Shown one piece after another: positions 48,401 to 58,869 of a stretch of 64,000 nt of DNA (position 1 is the first letter of the stretch; each line of letters begins with the position of its first letter). Under the pieces are notes generated by a model. That model had not been told where the DNA came from and searched no databases. It worked only from the letters and a program-made list of their open reading frames with translations. The stretch is from Moniliophthora roreri (lineage: Eukaryota; Basidiomycota; Agaricomycetes; Agaricales; Marasmiaceae): positions 868,001-932,000 of the forward strand of contig LATX02000046.1 in the NCBI GenBank assembly GCA_001466705.2, read 5' to 3'. Both the position numbers and the translations under genes were made by a program.

Positions 48401-49458
48401 TTCTACCATGAAGTGAGCAATTTTCTATTATTGTCCTTGTTGATACTGATTGAGCTCAGCTTGAACAATGCTGAACCAGGACTTCAAAACCACAACAGCC
48501 TCAGAACATACCACATCCATCAGTGGAGCATCATGATGATTGGGCACTCCAAGCCCTTGGACTTGATCAAGGGGAGGAGACTTATAGTAAGGGTAGTGTG
48601 GAAGCTGAAGTGGCAGCATATCTCAGGGATACCACTACAGCACTGGAGGGTAAGAATGGGCTGTTGAAGTACTGGTGTTGAGACAGAACAGAGACATAAA
48701 GCACAGTGGAATGCTCTCAACTCACATTTGTACAAGAGCTTGCTAGAACCTTGAGGGTTGTAGAGGTGTGATGTGCAGAGTAGTCAATGTAAATTGAACT
48801 GAGGGATGTAGCTACATACATGCTTGCTTTTATACTACTCTAAAGGATAAGTTCTGTGGATAAATGGTGAAACCTAGTAAGCTATGGATGTAAGCTACTG
48901 AATACTTGTGAGACACAATACAATCATCTGACAGCAGAAGAAGCTATACATGTGTCCTACATGAGTTCTACTGTATTGTACATGAGGCTACAATACTCTT
49001 ACTGGACAAGAGAGCACTCTTATGACTATAGTGCAAGCTCTGGAGAAGCTCAGGAACATACTTTGTATGTTCTGTAGTTGATCACAGATGCAAGTAATAC
49101 AATAGCTAATCTATCTAGTTTAGTATAGTACAGGTACTGTGCTTCAACAACTGGGAGGTATGTTCCTTTTCTCTCATACTTGTCTTATCTTATCTTGCCT
49201 GCTTCAGACAAACTGCACAAAATACCCAACCATTTTTGCTCTTGCTGTCGACCTTTTACCAATACAAGGCACCTCTGTACCCTGCAAGTGGCTATTCTCA
49301 AGTTCTCACTGGACAAAGACTGATCTTCACTCATCTATATCTAATGAGTTAATGGAGGCTCTACAGATACTGAAGAACTGTATCAAGAGTAGAAGCCCAC
49401 TTCATTTCACAAAGCATCTTAACAGGTCAGTGGAGTTGCAGGAGCAAGTGCATAAATG
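45425..49458 (+). pseudogene. hAT transposase, decayed
   Basis: A Lys/Ser-rich N-terminus begins near 45443 (MPKGKGSGKSGKNKKATN). Later exons give LSEFIIHCDTLEIPIEADA (46600) and FTLQGLTDKLMELIIAEDL. The catalytic region is FTCDCWTDINLYLFMAITTH (about 47070), VSHTGMHLAEAFW (47235), TCDNATNNDVMFSHLERHLG (about 47360, the conserved DNAxNND) and FAHIIHLAVMAILQ (47517). The C-terminal dimerisation domain is YPTIFALAVDLLPIQGTSVP, CKWLFSSS (about 49220-49310), then LMEALQILKNCIK. Introns are still visible, but frame breaks and stops (for example near 47470 and 47990) make it non-functional as read. hAT transposases are RNase H-like cut-and-paste enzymes giving 8-bp duplications, consistent with the element's flanks. 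Confidence 0.85.
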
Positions 49459-49736
49459 ACAGGCATATACTAGATACAGCTGACTCTAGCTTATTTGCGG
49501 CAAACTTACCTCAAATTTCTTTTGTACCATAGCTCACATATTGTTATCATTCCATTTGCTTTTTGTTTAATGTTGGTGAAAGAAAAAACCTGAAAAGACC
49601 GACAGCTTAGCGGCTTGGAGCGGCTAACCGAGCCAAGCCATTATGGCCGTATGGCTCCGAGCCGCAAGCCGAGCCGGTATTATCTGAGCCAGCCGCGAGC
49701 GAGCCGAGCCGAGCTGTTGGCAGCCCTACTTCCACT

Positions 49737-50185
49737 TCCTACCTATATCAAGAGAACTCTTCACACGTATACCTCCTACTACTACCCCGGGGAAGCGAAA
49801 AAAAATCAAATGTTCTGCACACGGGCTGTACCGCATCTTTCGTAATCAACAATGATTTCTTGGCCTTACTTCATAGAAAGGCCTGGTACAGCGCTCGGGC
49901 TAACTTATCTGTACCATTCGATTTGTACACTGTCCTTCTGTCAGCTTCTTACGATAGTTCACCAGTTCTGCATTTCATTTGTCAAGCGGTAACAGGCAAA
50001 GAACGTCAGAATACCTCCTGGACAATGGAATGTCGAGCTGTTAATCCGTTGTTCCAAAGAGAGCCTTGACAGAATTTCTAACTGTTACTATGAGGGGAGA
50101 TGTGAACGGTATACCTGTGGGAGGAGGCTCTTTGACAGATAAGTTTAGCGATTTAGAAAAAGTGTACCAGGACAACATTCAAGAA
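49737..50185. other. Flank between hAT element and tRNA gene
   Basis: CpG-normal sequence with no gene recognised. A short A run on the plus strand at 50155-50160 gives TTTTT on the minus strand and is the likely pol III terminator of the tRNA. Confidence 0.45.
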
Positions 50186-50283
50186 GGGCCACCGCGAGGA
50201 TTGAACTCGCAACCTGCAGAACTGACAACCTTCAGAAATAACCTGTAAGAGTCTGACGCTCTATCCAATTGAGCTAGGTGGCC
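50186..50283 (-). tRNA. tRNA-Lys (CTT), with 24-nt intron
   Basis: On the minus strand the 5' exon (50283-50246) has acceptor GGCCACC, D arm GCTC...GAGC and anticodon arm TCAGA-CTCTTA. The 24-nt intron is 50245-50222. The 3' exon (50221-50186) completes TCTGC, AGGTT, the T arm GCGAG-TTCAATC-CTCGC and GGTGGCC. The intron sits after position 37, as in nuclear tRNAs. The acceptor and T stems are perfect; the outermost anticodon-stem pair is a T-C mismatch. A T5 run follows about 25 bp downstream. Anticodon CTT reads AAG (Lys). Confidence 0.85.
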
Positions 50284-50706
50284 AGATAATTTAAAGGTTA
50301 ATGTTGGCCTATCAGGAAAGAGAGTGTGAAATCATCTCTTCGTTCATCGCACGTTTGGCTTCAATAGCCGACCGCTCGCGTCGGTAAAGTTGGCTCCAGG
50401 AGCGGGTTCGTGGAGTCTAAATGTGCTGGACATCTAGGATGTTCAACTGACGAGAAGGCGGTGCTCTTAATGAATGCCGTCTCTCCGACGGCTTCCTTCA
50501 GAAGACTATTGAGAATAACTTCGTGTTTAGCACAGCCGTACTGAGTGTTCTAACCCCTAGCATACCGTGTTCAATTCAAAGAGTCAGATGCGTTGCGTGA
50601 GCGAAGCAGTAAAAGCCTCCCCCACTCCTTCCCGCCTAACAGACCCCGTTAGTCCCTTCTACATCTCAGTAAAGCGAGTTTGATGAGAAGGAATGTGTAC
50701 TTTCGA
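50284..50706. other. Intergenic
   Basis: Nothing recognised. This is the upstream region of the tRNA gene (its A and B boxes are internal) and the 3' side of the unassigned unit below. Confidence 0.4.
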
Positions 50707-52580
50707 TTAGCAAGATAAGAGAGCGAAGATGAAGAGGAACAAGTGACGACGTTGAGAGGAAGAAGAGTGATAAGTATTGTACATGATTATCAGAGAGAAG
50801 AGGGAAATCTCTTCAGCCGACGTCTCCGAGAGAAGGGATACAGAGAGATGGAGACTCGAGCAGGATGGTGTCGGGAATGCGTAAGTTAGGTGTCGGGGTG
50901 AAGTATTCCCATCAATTCCGCCAGTTCTTTCTATCTTCAAGTTCTCGAAATGCTGAAAAGCTTCATTACCCTCGCCTCCGCCATTCATCTGCCCAACAAA
51001 GTCCAATTGGCCCCCCCAGTCGGCTGTTCCAATGACGCATTGATGACGCAACCAAGAATCCGATGCCTGATGGACCCGTCGGATTAGGTATGAAAAGGTA
51101 CCATCTGTAGCGAGCTAGTGGAAGCCCGAGAGGATGCGCTTGCCGAGGGTACTGTGTAATGAGGTATGGAGCGCGGCGAGCAAATGGTGCTGACAGGAGG
51201 CTGTGATGTTGGGACTGCAGAAAGGAATGTGTTTGCGATTCCTCGTCCTCGAAGAGAGTAGAACGACGCCGAATACTCGGTAGTGGTTGGTAGGCACTGG
51301 AAGAAGCTCGTTATTGGAGGTCGAGCAGAGGGGAACGAGGAATGTATACAGTAGGGCTGATGGGTGTTTGGGCGTTCCGTGCCTTCAGCTTCTGCATTGT
51401 GGTGAGGTATTCTTCCCGTCAAAATCTAACCCTTTTCTCTCACCCTGACCCCCATTATTGCTTCATGACTCTCACAATCTGCCCAATTCACACCTGTGTA
51501 CCTCAGTGAACACCTTCCAACACTCGAAAAAGTCGGTCGTCCCAATAGTACTTTTGGCGTGCATGAGGAGGACACACAGCCCGGAGGCAGTGCGGTTTGA
51601 AGTGTACTGTCACCTCCCAAGCCGCGAAGCAAGAATCGGGGAGTGAGAATGTAAAAGAGGATGTTGGTGATAGACGCGGGAAGAGGTCCTCGACGTGACA
51701 ATCGTGCAGGAAAACCGGCTGGTGGAAGAACCGGACGCTGGGGAGACACGATCGTGGCTAAGAAAAACTAGGATCAGAAGACCTGAAGAGGGTAACAGAT
51801 ACAAGGCATACCTTTCATCGCTATCCACGTCTTTCACTGCGCACATAATTGCTCCAATATGAAATCTATGCACTGCGAAAAAGGATGTTTGAGGGGGGGA
51901 ATATAAATCCAGGGAGGAGTAGGCAGATTGGATTTGGGGTGATGCGAGTGTCGAAGAGCAATCGTTGTCGGCCCCGAGAAGAATGCGAGCGACGAAATTG
52001 GCTTGCTGTAAGCAAATAAAAGGATGGCAGAATGACTTGCTGGGTCCAGTGTCGAGCGAGAATGCTGCCTGTTAATCGTCCTGTGGTAACTAACAAGGTT
52101 GATAAGGAATAGAGGATCACAGAAGCGGCGAGGAACTCACATCCGTGACTCTTACATAGCCCAAAATTCTTTTATTCCCCCTACCCAACTAGACAGCAAG
52201 TACATCCAGTCTGTGATTAGTCCACAAAAGGACTTGGCCTATGTCAAGTAATCGTCAGACAGAGAAAGCCTAATGAGCAATATTCGGTATTCACCTTCGA
52301 GTAGAGACTGGACACCCTCGCGAACCCCACGTATTAAATGTCTAGAGGTGAGAGAAGAAGAGATACCAGAAGGAGCAACATCATTGATGCTTGGCACAAC
52401 GGCAGCGATGGTAGTGGAATGAGAAAAAGAGCCTCGTGCCTGCCTCCCACGACGGCGAAAGGTGCGTCGCCATCGTGACAGCCGGCGGTAACGTGCTTCC
52501 ACGGTGTTCCATAGCCTTCCACAAGTCTTCCACGGTGCTGCTTCTCTACTCTCATCTTGTCGACGCCCGTCCGTTTCATG
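50707..52580 (-). CDS. Unassigned multi-exon gene, minus strand (model uncertain)
   Basis: Splice-bounded exons are visible on the minus strand. One ends at LIRGVREGVQSLLEG (donor near 52295). The next reads AKSFCGLITDWMYLLSSWVG to EFWAM (52240-52157), both ends with good splice signals. Another is HRFHIGAIMCAVKDVDSDER (about 51871-51813), followed by a candidate segment GPLPASITNILFYILTPRF (about 51690-51630). I recognise no domain and cannot fix the start; an Arg-rich frame opens near 52579 (MKRTGVDKMRVEKQ). Frames at 50707-51422 may be the 3' part. A weak likeness of one exon to small PMP3-type proteolipids did not hold up. Confidence 0.3.
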
Positions 52581-53136
52581 TGGTCACTTTGATGTGCTCA
52601 TGGCTTCCGCGTTAGATTCCAGTCTATCCACGCAGTGAAGTTTTCGAAATCATGATGAACTTATTGATCGCCGAACATGTAGACTCCTCCGAGTCGCGGA
52701 GTCGCGGAACGAAGACTACCCTCGTTTAAACTTTACGCTCGGATACGTCGTTGCGGTCTTATTCGGCTTCGAGGTTAGTCACCATTATCCGTGAACCATA
52801 TCCTCTCAAGCGTCGCAAATCAACTCTAGCGCCCTTTTCTCAAGGATTTTCGCCCAGTAGGGTGCAAAATTGACGTGATGGTTTACACCATCCCGTAACA
52901 GTCGTCGATTCAACTGTCGCATTCTCGTTCGACTCAAACGACTAGATGGGCTGCTGTTTAGTTCCTTCAGTGGTCACTGACAAGTACTTAGCCATGGGTT
53001 GATCCTTGTCAACAGTGAATGTATTGCTTTCAGGTGGTGATGGGCGCGCTCCACGTGATCTTGGGACGCATATATAAACCTCTCATTGACATCAAGTCCA
53101 TTGCCCATTTTCATCTCGCGCTTTGATACTCCCGTG
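52581..53136. other. Divergent intergenic region
   Basis: Lies between the unassigned minus-strand unit and the CCCNS gene. A TATATAAA box at 53071-53078 stands 60 bp upstream of the ATG at 53137. No other features are recognised. Confidence 0.5.
53071..53078 (+). promoter_or_regulatory. TATA box of the CCCNS-motif gene
   Basis: TATATAAA, 59 bp before the start codon, in the only clear core-promoter context of the region. It supports 53137 as the true start. Confidence 0.55.
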
Positions 53137-54467
53137 ATGGAGTGCGTAGACGACGGCCTCAAATGGTACATCGATATAATTGGTGAAAGCCCTTGTATGT
53201 TCTTTTACCTCAGTTCTATTATCGAGTCAGGCTCACTGAAGCATCGAATGCCAAGGTTCAACATACGATCGCCTTCGAAGAATAGGTGAACCAGACTGTA
53301 AGTCAAATCCCAAGCCTAATGTCTCGTTCACATTTGCTTATGGTGATTAGACAAGCTCCCTAATTTCAACATTACGAAAGGAATACCGGTCGATCCATCT
53401 ACCCTTCCCGAGAGATGCAACGCCGCCGAGTGTTGTTGCAATAGTATTTCGTTCTCTTTGAACATGCTATGCTTGACGTGCGTATGAATTGACCATGTCT
53501 TTAGTTACCTCGCTGAGATATTCATAGATGTAAAAATGGCGTCACGAGCGTGGGCTCCCAGCAAAGTGGCATCGATGCTCGTACGTCCCTCACTCTGCCA
53601 AACCTGAAGCAATATTGACCTTGTCACGGTACAGGTCCCGGAACCTATAAAGCCTACCTAAACGGTTGTGACCTCCAGCGAGATCGATCGTGAGGTCTTC
53701 TTAACCCTCAAATAAATTGTTCCCAGTTACTCACTGGCAACTATACAACGGAATAGGTTAACCCCTAAGATACAAACATCCGTCTGCCAACAAGATATCA
53801 AGTTACTACACGGTTTTTGGGATCGGATATGGTGGGATGACGGTGCCTGGTACGTGGGCTATTTGTGTTCTCTTTGCTCTGTAAAACTAACTTTGTTGAC
53901 ATAGGTTTTAGTACGTATCCACCACATCCCTTCTCAATAATCCGGGAACTGAATCAACTTAGTGCTTGGACCAAGGAACACACAACGTCGAATGATTCCT
54001 CACTCTTCCAATGCCCTCCAACACTTTCGACATCATCATCAAACTTCCCTTTTCCAGTTCCCTCGGATATGGAACCAGAAATGTCACCATCACTATCGTC
54101 ATCATCATCATCATCATCAACATCCCGCCTTCAGAGCGGTCAAATCGCCGGTATCATCGTCGGTCTCACGACCTTCCTCGTGCTAGCTATCGTTGGATGG
54201 TGGTTATGGTGGAAACGACGATTTATCTCTCGCTCAAAGTTACGACCGAGATCTTACGTTTATCCACGTACACCTGAACCGCAGCCGCAGACGGTAGAGC
54301 GGGAACGGGGACCTGCGCCTTTACGTGGTGCCTCGTACTCGCAAGATGCAGATGGATATACAACACTTTCACCTGGAACGAGTCAAGTGGTAACAAAGGA
54401 TGAGGAACGCAGACGGGAGAGGCTTTCGTACGTACCAGGGCCGTTTTTACCTGTATATGAGCGATAA
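53137..54467 (+). CDS. CCCNS-motif single-pass membrane protein, unknown function
   Basis: Seven exons join in phase: 53137-53194, 53256-53297, 53351 to about 53476, then three small exons to about 53870, and a long last exon ending at 54467. The N-terminal domain reads GESPCSTYDRLRRI, ERCNAAECCCNSISFSLNML and CLTCKNG, SGIDARPGTYKAYLNGC, then IQTSVCQQDIKLL and WDRIWWDDGA. This is the signature order of a common Agaricomycete family (GETPC, CCCNSIxFxLSMLC, DAxxGxY, IQxxVC, WxDGA). A Ser-rich linker with an 8-Ser run (CATCAT-type microsatellite) leads to the helix GIIVGLTTFLVLAIVGWWLWW, KRRF, an Arg/Pro tail and a C-terminal FLPVYER. No signal peptide is evident at the N-terminus. The Cys-rich part is probably extracellular and disulphide-bonded; function unknown. 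Confidence 0.8.
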
Positions 54468-54864
54468 TAATACAAGGGGTACATGTGTGAGCCTCTATCT
54501 AATCTGGAAACGCATTTTAACTTCTTGGATTGACTGCTGGAAATTATTTGATATTACCAAGATGAATAGAAGCTGGTGGAACTCTGGGGGCCATTATCGC
54601 AGGAGATGACCACGAGCCGGTCTTTCTCTTGAACCACTACCATCACAACCGCAGTACACCAGTCTCGGATATAAATTATGCTATTCAGGTAGGCTACTAC
54701 AGCATATGTTTGCCGCGGGTATAATGCGTTGTCCCATCCATCCACATCCACCAAAGTACAACCACACACTTTCAAAAATGTGTTGTTACATTCCACTTCC
54801 ATCCGCTATCCATATCCATTGCATCATCATGACTTTATACAGGCCAGATGCCTGTTATCAATAT
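54468..54864. other. Convergent intergenic region
   Basis: 3' ends of the CCCNS gene and the GH30 gene. Short frames on both strands are not coding by any criterion I can apply. Confidence 0.5.
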
Positions 54865-57800
54865 TAAGCGTACCACGACATCGTCGTAATCCCAACAGGG
54901 AAGGTATAAGTCGCCTGGACGAATCATCATATTCAACACATTTGTAGCATAAAGGCGAAAAACTGACCTGCACTCCACGAAAGTCGATAGTCGCTTCAAT
55001 GGGAACGGGATTCCATTCGCTCGAAGCATTGTCATACCCTGAAAAAAAAAAACTTTTTGGCCTCTGCATGCTCAAGGAGCAAATGAACAGGCCTACAATT
55101 CAACACAACCAGTGAATATCTCGGCAACTCGCTCGAACTCGACCTTTCCGTAACAAACGCGCCCACTCTAACTGCCCATCCAAGCGATCCGCTAAGGCCA
55201 ACCCCAATACGCCTCGCGAAAGGACCTCCAACATCTTTCGGGATAGTAGCTTTGGCTACGTGTGCCATAGAGGTGAACTCTTGGTTGAAGCTGTAACTGC
55301 CGTCATCTTCTACGTTGACGAGGGCTCTACAAGGTGGTTTGCAGCTACTCGAGCTGGAAAGCATTGGATTACCGTTTCCGTCGAGAGCGATGTTCCACAT
55401 TAGGCCCTGTAGGAACGCATACACGAGTTCAGTTATAATCAGGAGTTGCGCGTCTTTTGGCTTACAGATTCCGAATAGTGCTCGAGGCTTCCAATCCAGC
55501 TGTATAAAACGTTGTATCAGAATGCATCTTGTTGAGAGAGCACGAGCGACTTGCAGATTATCAATGTACCACTAGGTTGATAGGTCACCTTCGTCAGAGC
55601 TGTTTCCGAATCCCGACGATAAAGTTTGAGAAGTACCTTCATGTCCGACCACCAATCGGATCCGATGGTTCCCGCACATTCAGTAAAGTGGATTGACTTG
55701 TACATCATGACAATATAGGGGGTCATTACGACGCACGAAAGTAGAGTGAAGATGTAGAATCACCTTGGAAGGAAAGGCTTGATGGAATAAATCTTGATTT
55801 GCGACGACGCCTTCGTAGCAGTGAAAGCTTCAATGTCAAAATAGGGGGTGAGTCCCAGTTTCGTATATCGAAACGAGGTCCAAGTTAAGACTCTTACCTT
55901 ACACCGTCGAATGCACTTTCATAACCTTCCATCTGAAAAAAAAAAAAAAAAAAAAAGATGAGTACCACCGCTTAATGTCTGATGCAGATTCACACGCACT
56001 AGGGATATAGGATAATCTCCCGCGTAAACCCAATTATGCTGTGCATACGAGTAACGTTAGCCTGGAATAATATGACGAAATCACACCGTACATCAAATCC
56101 GATGATCTTGACATTCTCGAGACCGTTACTGTTCAGTTGATCACGTAGCGACATGCCGATTTGACCTTCCATCGATGGCGTCATCGTACACGTAGGGTAT
56201 GTCGGATTGTCATTCATAGGTTCGTTCTATACTGACCGGATTAGTTTCTATTTTCGGATAGGACGTGTGGTATACCTGGATTGAGATGGCATAAAGAGGA
56301 ATACCCATTTCTTGGTAAGCTTGAGCTGCTTTGAGAAGGTACGTCGAGTCTAAGAAGTGATGATAAGTGGTGAGCTGTGATTGGAGGTGTGAAGAGAACT
56401 AACAATATTGAACCATGTCCGACCTTAGTGTTCCTCCAGTCATTGTCCCCGTGTCCTTCATCCATCCAGGCTAATGAGTGTCGAATAAGCATCGGAGAAT
56501 CTGATATTCTGTAAGGAAGAAGACCTACTGGAGACCACGGCACGATATGAACCTTTATGAAAGATTTATCAGGAAACACCGGTGTCAAATACTGTGAGTC
56601 ATACCTTGATCCTCGGATTCACAGAAAGAATATCCTTCAAGACGCTGAATAGATACGACGGCGCACGGTTGATATCAAACTGCGAGAAGGAGGTATCGCC
56701 CGAGACATCGTCCAAGCTGTACACTGTCCCGCATATGAGAATGACATGGGTATATGGATCCGAAAGTATACGTTACCAGACTCAGAAAAATCACATGCAC
56801 CAATCGGAACTCGCACATAAGTGAGCCCAGCAGCATTAGCACCATCANATGTTGAACCAATGTTGAACTGATTGCAGTCATGGATACTTAAGATATCGAA
56901 TCCAGTTCATCGTGATTTCCTTATTCCGAGACTGCCGAGAGTGTTCATCTCTCCGTTGCCTGATTGTTCTTGCACGCCCGAGTAATCATCAATCACTTAT
57001 CGTCATTGGCAACAAGGGCATGCTGGAGATTGATTTTTTTAATTCGCAAGCTAGTAGAGTGCTCACCTTTTACCAGAATGCTATACATCGAATGTTTGTG
57101 ACTGTCGAGCTTCAGAGATTGCTGGAGACTGATGTGGACAAAGAACAGATATGCATCTGGGTCTGTGCGCAGGTCACGTGTCCATCGCGAACCTGAGGCG
57201 AACACGCTTTAAATTTTCGCTTCTTGCTTCCCACCCACCATTCTCAGTCCTTTCCTCCCAAATATCCTCTTATTGATATCGAAGGTGTAAAATATGAGTA
57301 GCCAGGACACAGAGGGAGAACACTGACGTAGCAAAGTGAGTGTTGAAAGTACACATCCATAAGACGCTCGTCTTAATCCCTTTTTCCTCAGATCAAGCGC
57401 ATTCTTTGCTCAGACCCACATCCCCATGTCCGTTCGTCATATTTATGTACCATCTCACTTCGATTTCTATTGGATACGGTTGGACAAATTTGGCTTTTAC
57501 CGGTGAGTCGTCGTTTAAATTTACCTTATCATCTGGCCTGACACTTTCATCGTTTCCTCAGATTAAGCGTCTGGGACTTGATCTTACTTTACTGGCCGAG
57601 CGCCCATATCCTGGTAATGGTATCTCTTCGTCAGACTCAAATAAACTGGGTGTCAGTGATGCGAATGCCGGGTTTGTCATCTTCTCTACGCTGCAACTCC
57701 TTCCGTATACTGATTATCATTGAGATGACAAGGAGAGAATTAATTTGTAGAGCTGGCAAGGGGGAGCATTAGCTGTTCGTTCGACGAGGCCACCCACCCA

Positions 57801-58869
57801 AGGGGCATCTAGTACATCCAATGATTCAACACTTTTATATACTCAACATCCGTCTGATCGCCGAAGGAATAGGCTCGGATAACGAGTCCAGACCCCTCGN
57901 GGTGAGCTGTGATTGGGAGGTGTGAAGAGAACTAACAATATTGAACCATGTCCGACCTTAGTGTTCCTCCAGTCATTGTCCCCGTGTCCTTCATCCATCC
58001 AGGCTAATGAGTGTCGAATAAGCATCGGAGAATCTGATATTCTGTAACGAAGAAAACCTACTGGAGACCACGGCACGATATGAACCTTTATGAAAGATTC
58101 ATCAGGAAACACCGGGGTCAAATACTGTGAGTCATACCTTGATCCTCGAATTCACAGAAAGAATATCCTTCAAGACGCTGAATAGATACGACGGCGCACG
58201 GTTGATATCAAACTGCGAGAAGGAGGTATCGCCCGAGACATCGTCCAAGCTGTACACTGTCCCGCATATGAGAATGACATGGGTATATGGATCCGAAAGT
58301 ATACGTTACCAGACTCAGAAAAATCACATGCACCAATCGGAACTCGCACATAAGTGAGCCCAGCAGCATTAGCACCATCAGTCTCATCGAACATATATCG
58401 CAGCAGGTTCTGATAATTGTCTGGATTTCGAGACTATGGGTCGGGTTAGCTCTTTGAATCGAGGTGATGGAAGCGAAAAGTAAATGAGAGAATGTACCTT
58501 TAGATTATTCAAAACTAACGCCGACGAGTCGGCTAATAACAAGAGGTTGAATGTGAGCTTCATTGATGAATATGTCGGATATAACTTACTGAGACTCCCT
58601 CCGAACCCGACAATCTCCTGTGCAATGGAGGTATCATCTACTTGTATACTCAAGTTAGAGGATGATCCTGACGGCCCGAAATTTATGGGGCTCGAAGGCG
58701 ATAATGAAGTGAATAAGCTGGAGCGGTCCCAAGTAGTTTGCCACTAACGGCACGAGTGAGAAAGACGCTAACGGATGATAAATAGACATACTATGTCATT
58801 TATCTGTTGTCCAGCGCATAGGCGGCAGCAGGCAGAAAGCGCGAGAATAGTAGAGATGAGCGGCCACAT
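54865..58869 (-). CDS. GH30 family glycosidase (glucosylceramidase / beta-1,6-glucanase type), disrupted by assembly
   Basis: ATG at 58869 starts a signal peptide (MWPLISTILALSACCRLCAG). Exons follow with WQTTWDRSSLFTSLSPSSP, IAQEIVGFGGSL, RNPDNYQNLLRYMFDETDG, LTYVRVPIGACDFSESGN, IKVHIVPWSP, AYQEMGIPLYAISIQ and NEPMNDNPTYPTC (acid/base Glu codon 56221-56223). Next come NGLENVKIIGFD, AFHCYEGVVANQDLFHQAFP, and IHFTECAGTIGSDWWSDMK (nucleophile Glu codon 55679-55681). The C-terminal beta domain gives WNIALDGNGNP, PRYSLVVLN and TYTFPVGITTMSWYA with stop at 54865. GH30 retaining enzymes cleave beta-glucosyl linkages; fungal secreted members are often beta-1,6-glucanases. Both catalytic residues are present. 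A 1.05-kb foreign piece and a repeated 480-bp block (56369-58380) interrupt the gene, bounded by Ns, which looks like an assembly fault rather than a real disruption. Confidence 0.88.
56369..56847. repeat. Haplotype-like duplicate block, copy 1
   Basis: Nearly identical to 57901-58380 (a few single-base differences, one extra G). It ends exactly at the N at 56848. See the assembly finding. Confidence 0.95.
56848..57900. other. Misplaced contig between two Ns
   Basis: Bounded by single Ns at both ends and unrelated to GH30. 57200-57360 resembles the upstream region of locus F (19690-19890). 57725-57800 carries a GAGAGAATTAATTTGTAGAGC block also found at 59911 and 61201. Frames at 57340-57723 look splice-linked (donor near 57501, acceptor near 57561) but are not recognised. 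Confidence 0.7.
57901..58380. repeat. Haplotype-like duplicate block, copy 2
   Basis: Starts directly after the N at 57900 and continues past 58380 into the correct upstream GH30 exons, whereas copy 1 stops at an N. Confidence 0.95.

Larger units (their letters stand above)
40566..49728 (+). mobile_element. 9.16-kb hAT DNA transposon
   Basis: Ends TAGGGGTGCCAACAGCTC and (complement) TAGGGCTGCCAACAGCTC, flanked by a perfect 8-bp duplication CTTCCACT (40558-40565 and 49729-49736). Both ends contain subterminal GAGCC/GGCTC arrays. The right 130 bp still carry many CGs (GAGCCGAGCC), while the left array reads GAGCCAGGC/GAGCTGAGC with CGs lost. A transposase relic occupies 45.4-49.5 kb. The 5' half (40.7-43.0 kb) has minus-strand frames of unknown origin, so the element either carries a second gene or hosts another insertion. 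Confidence 0.93.

Noticed and set aside
51610..51750. PMP3-type proteolipid
   Set aside because: SITNILFYILTPRF loosely recalls the PMP3 second helix, but the first helix, the Cys-Gly turn and the normal length are missing.
54080..54125. CATCAT microsatellite as a regulatory repeat
   Set aside because: It is coding (Ser run) in the CCCNS gene, with the frame maintained.
55935..55960. Poly-A run as a retroposition tail
   Set aside because: On the gene's strand it is a T run directly before an intron acceptor in the GH30 gene, i.e. a polypyrimidine tract.
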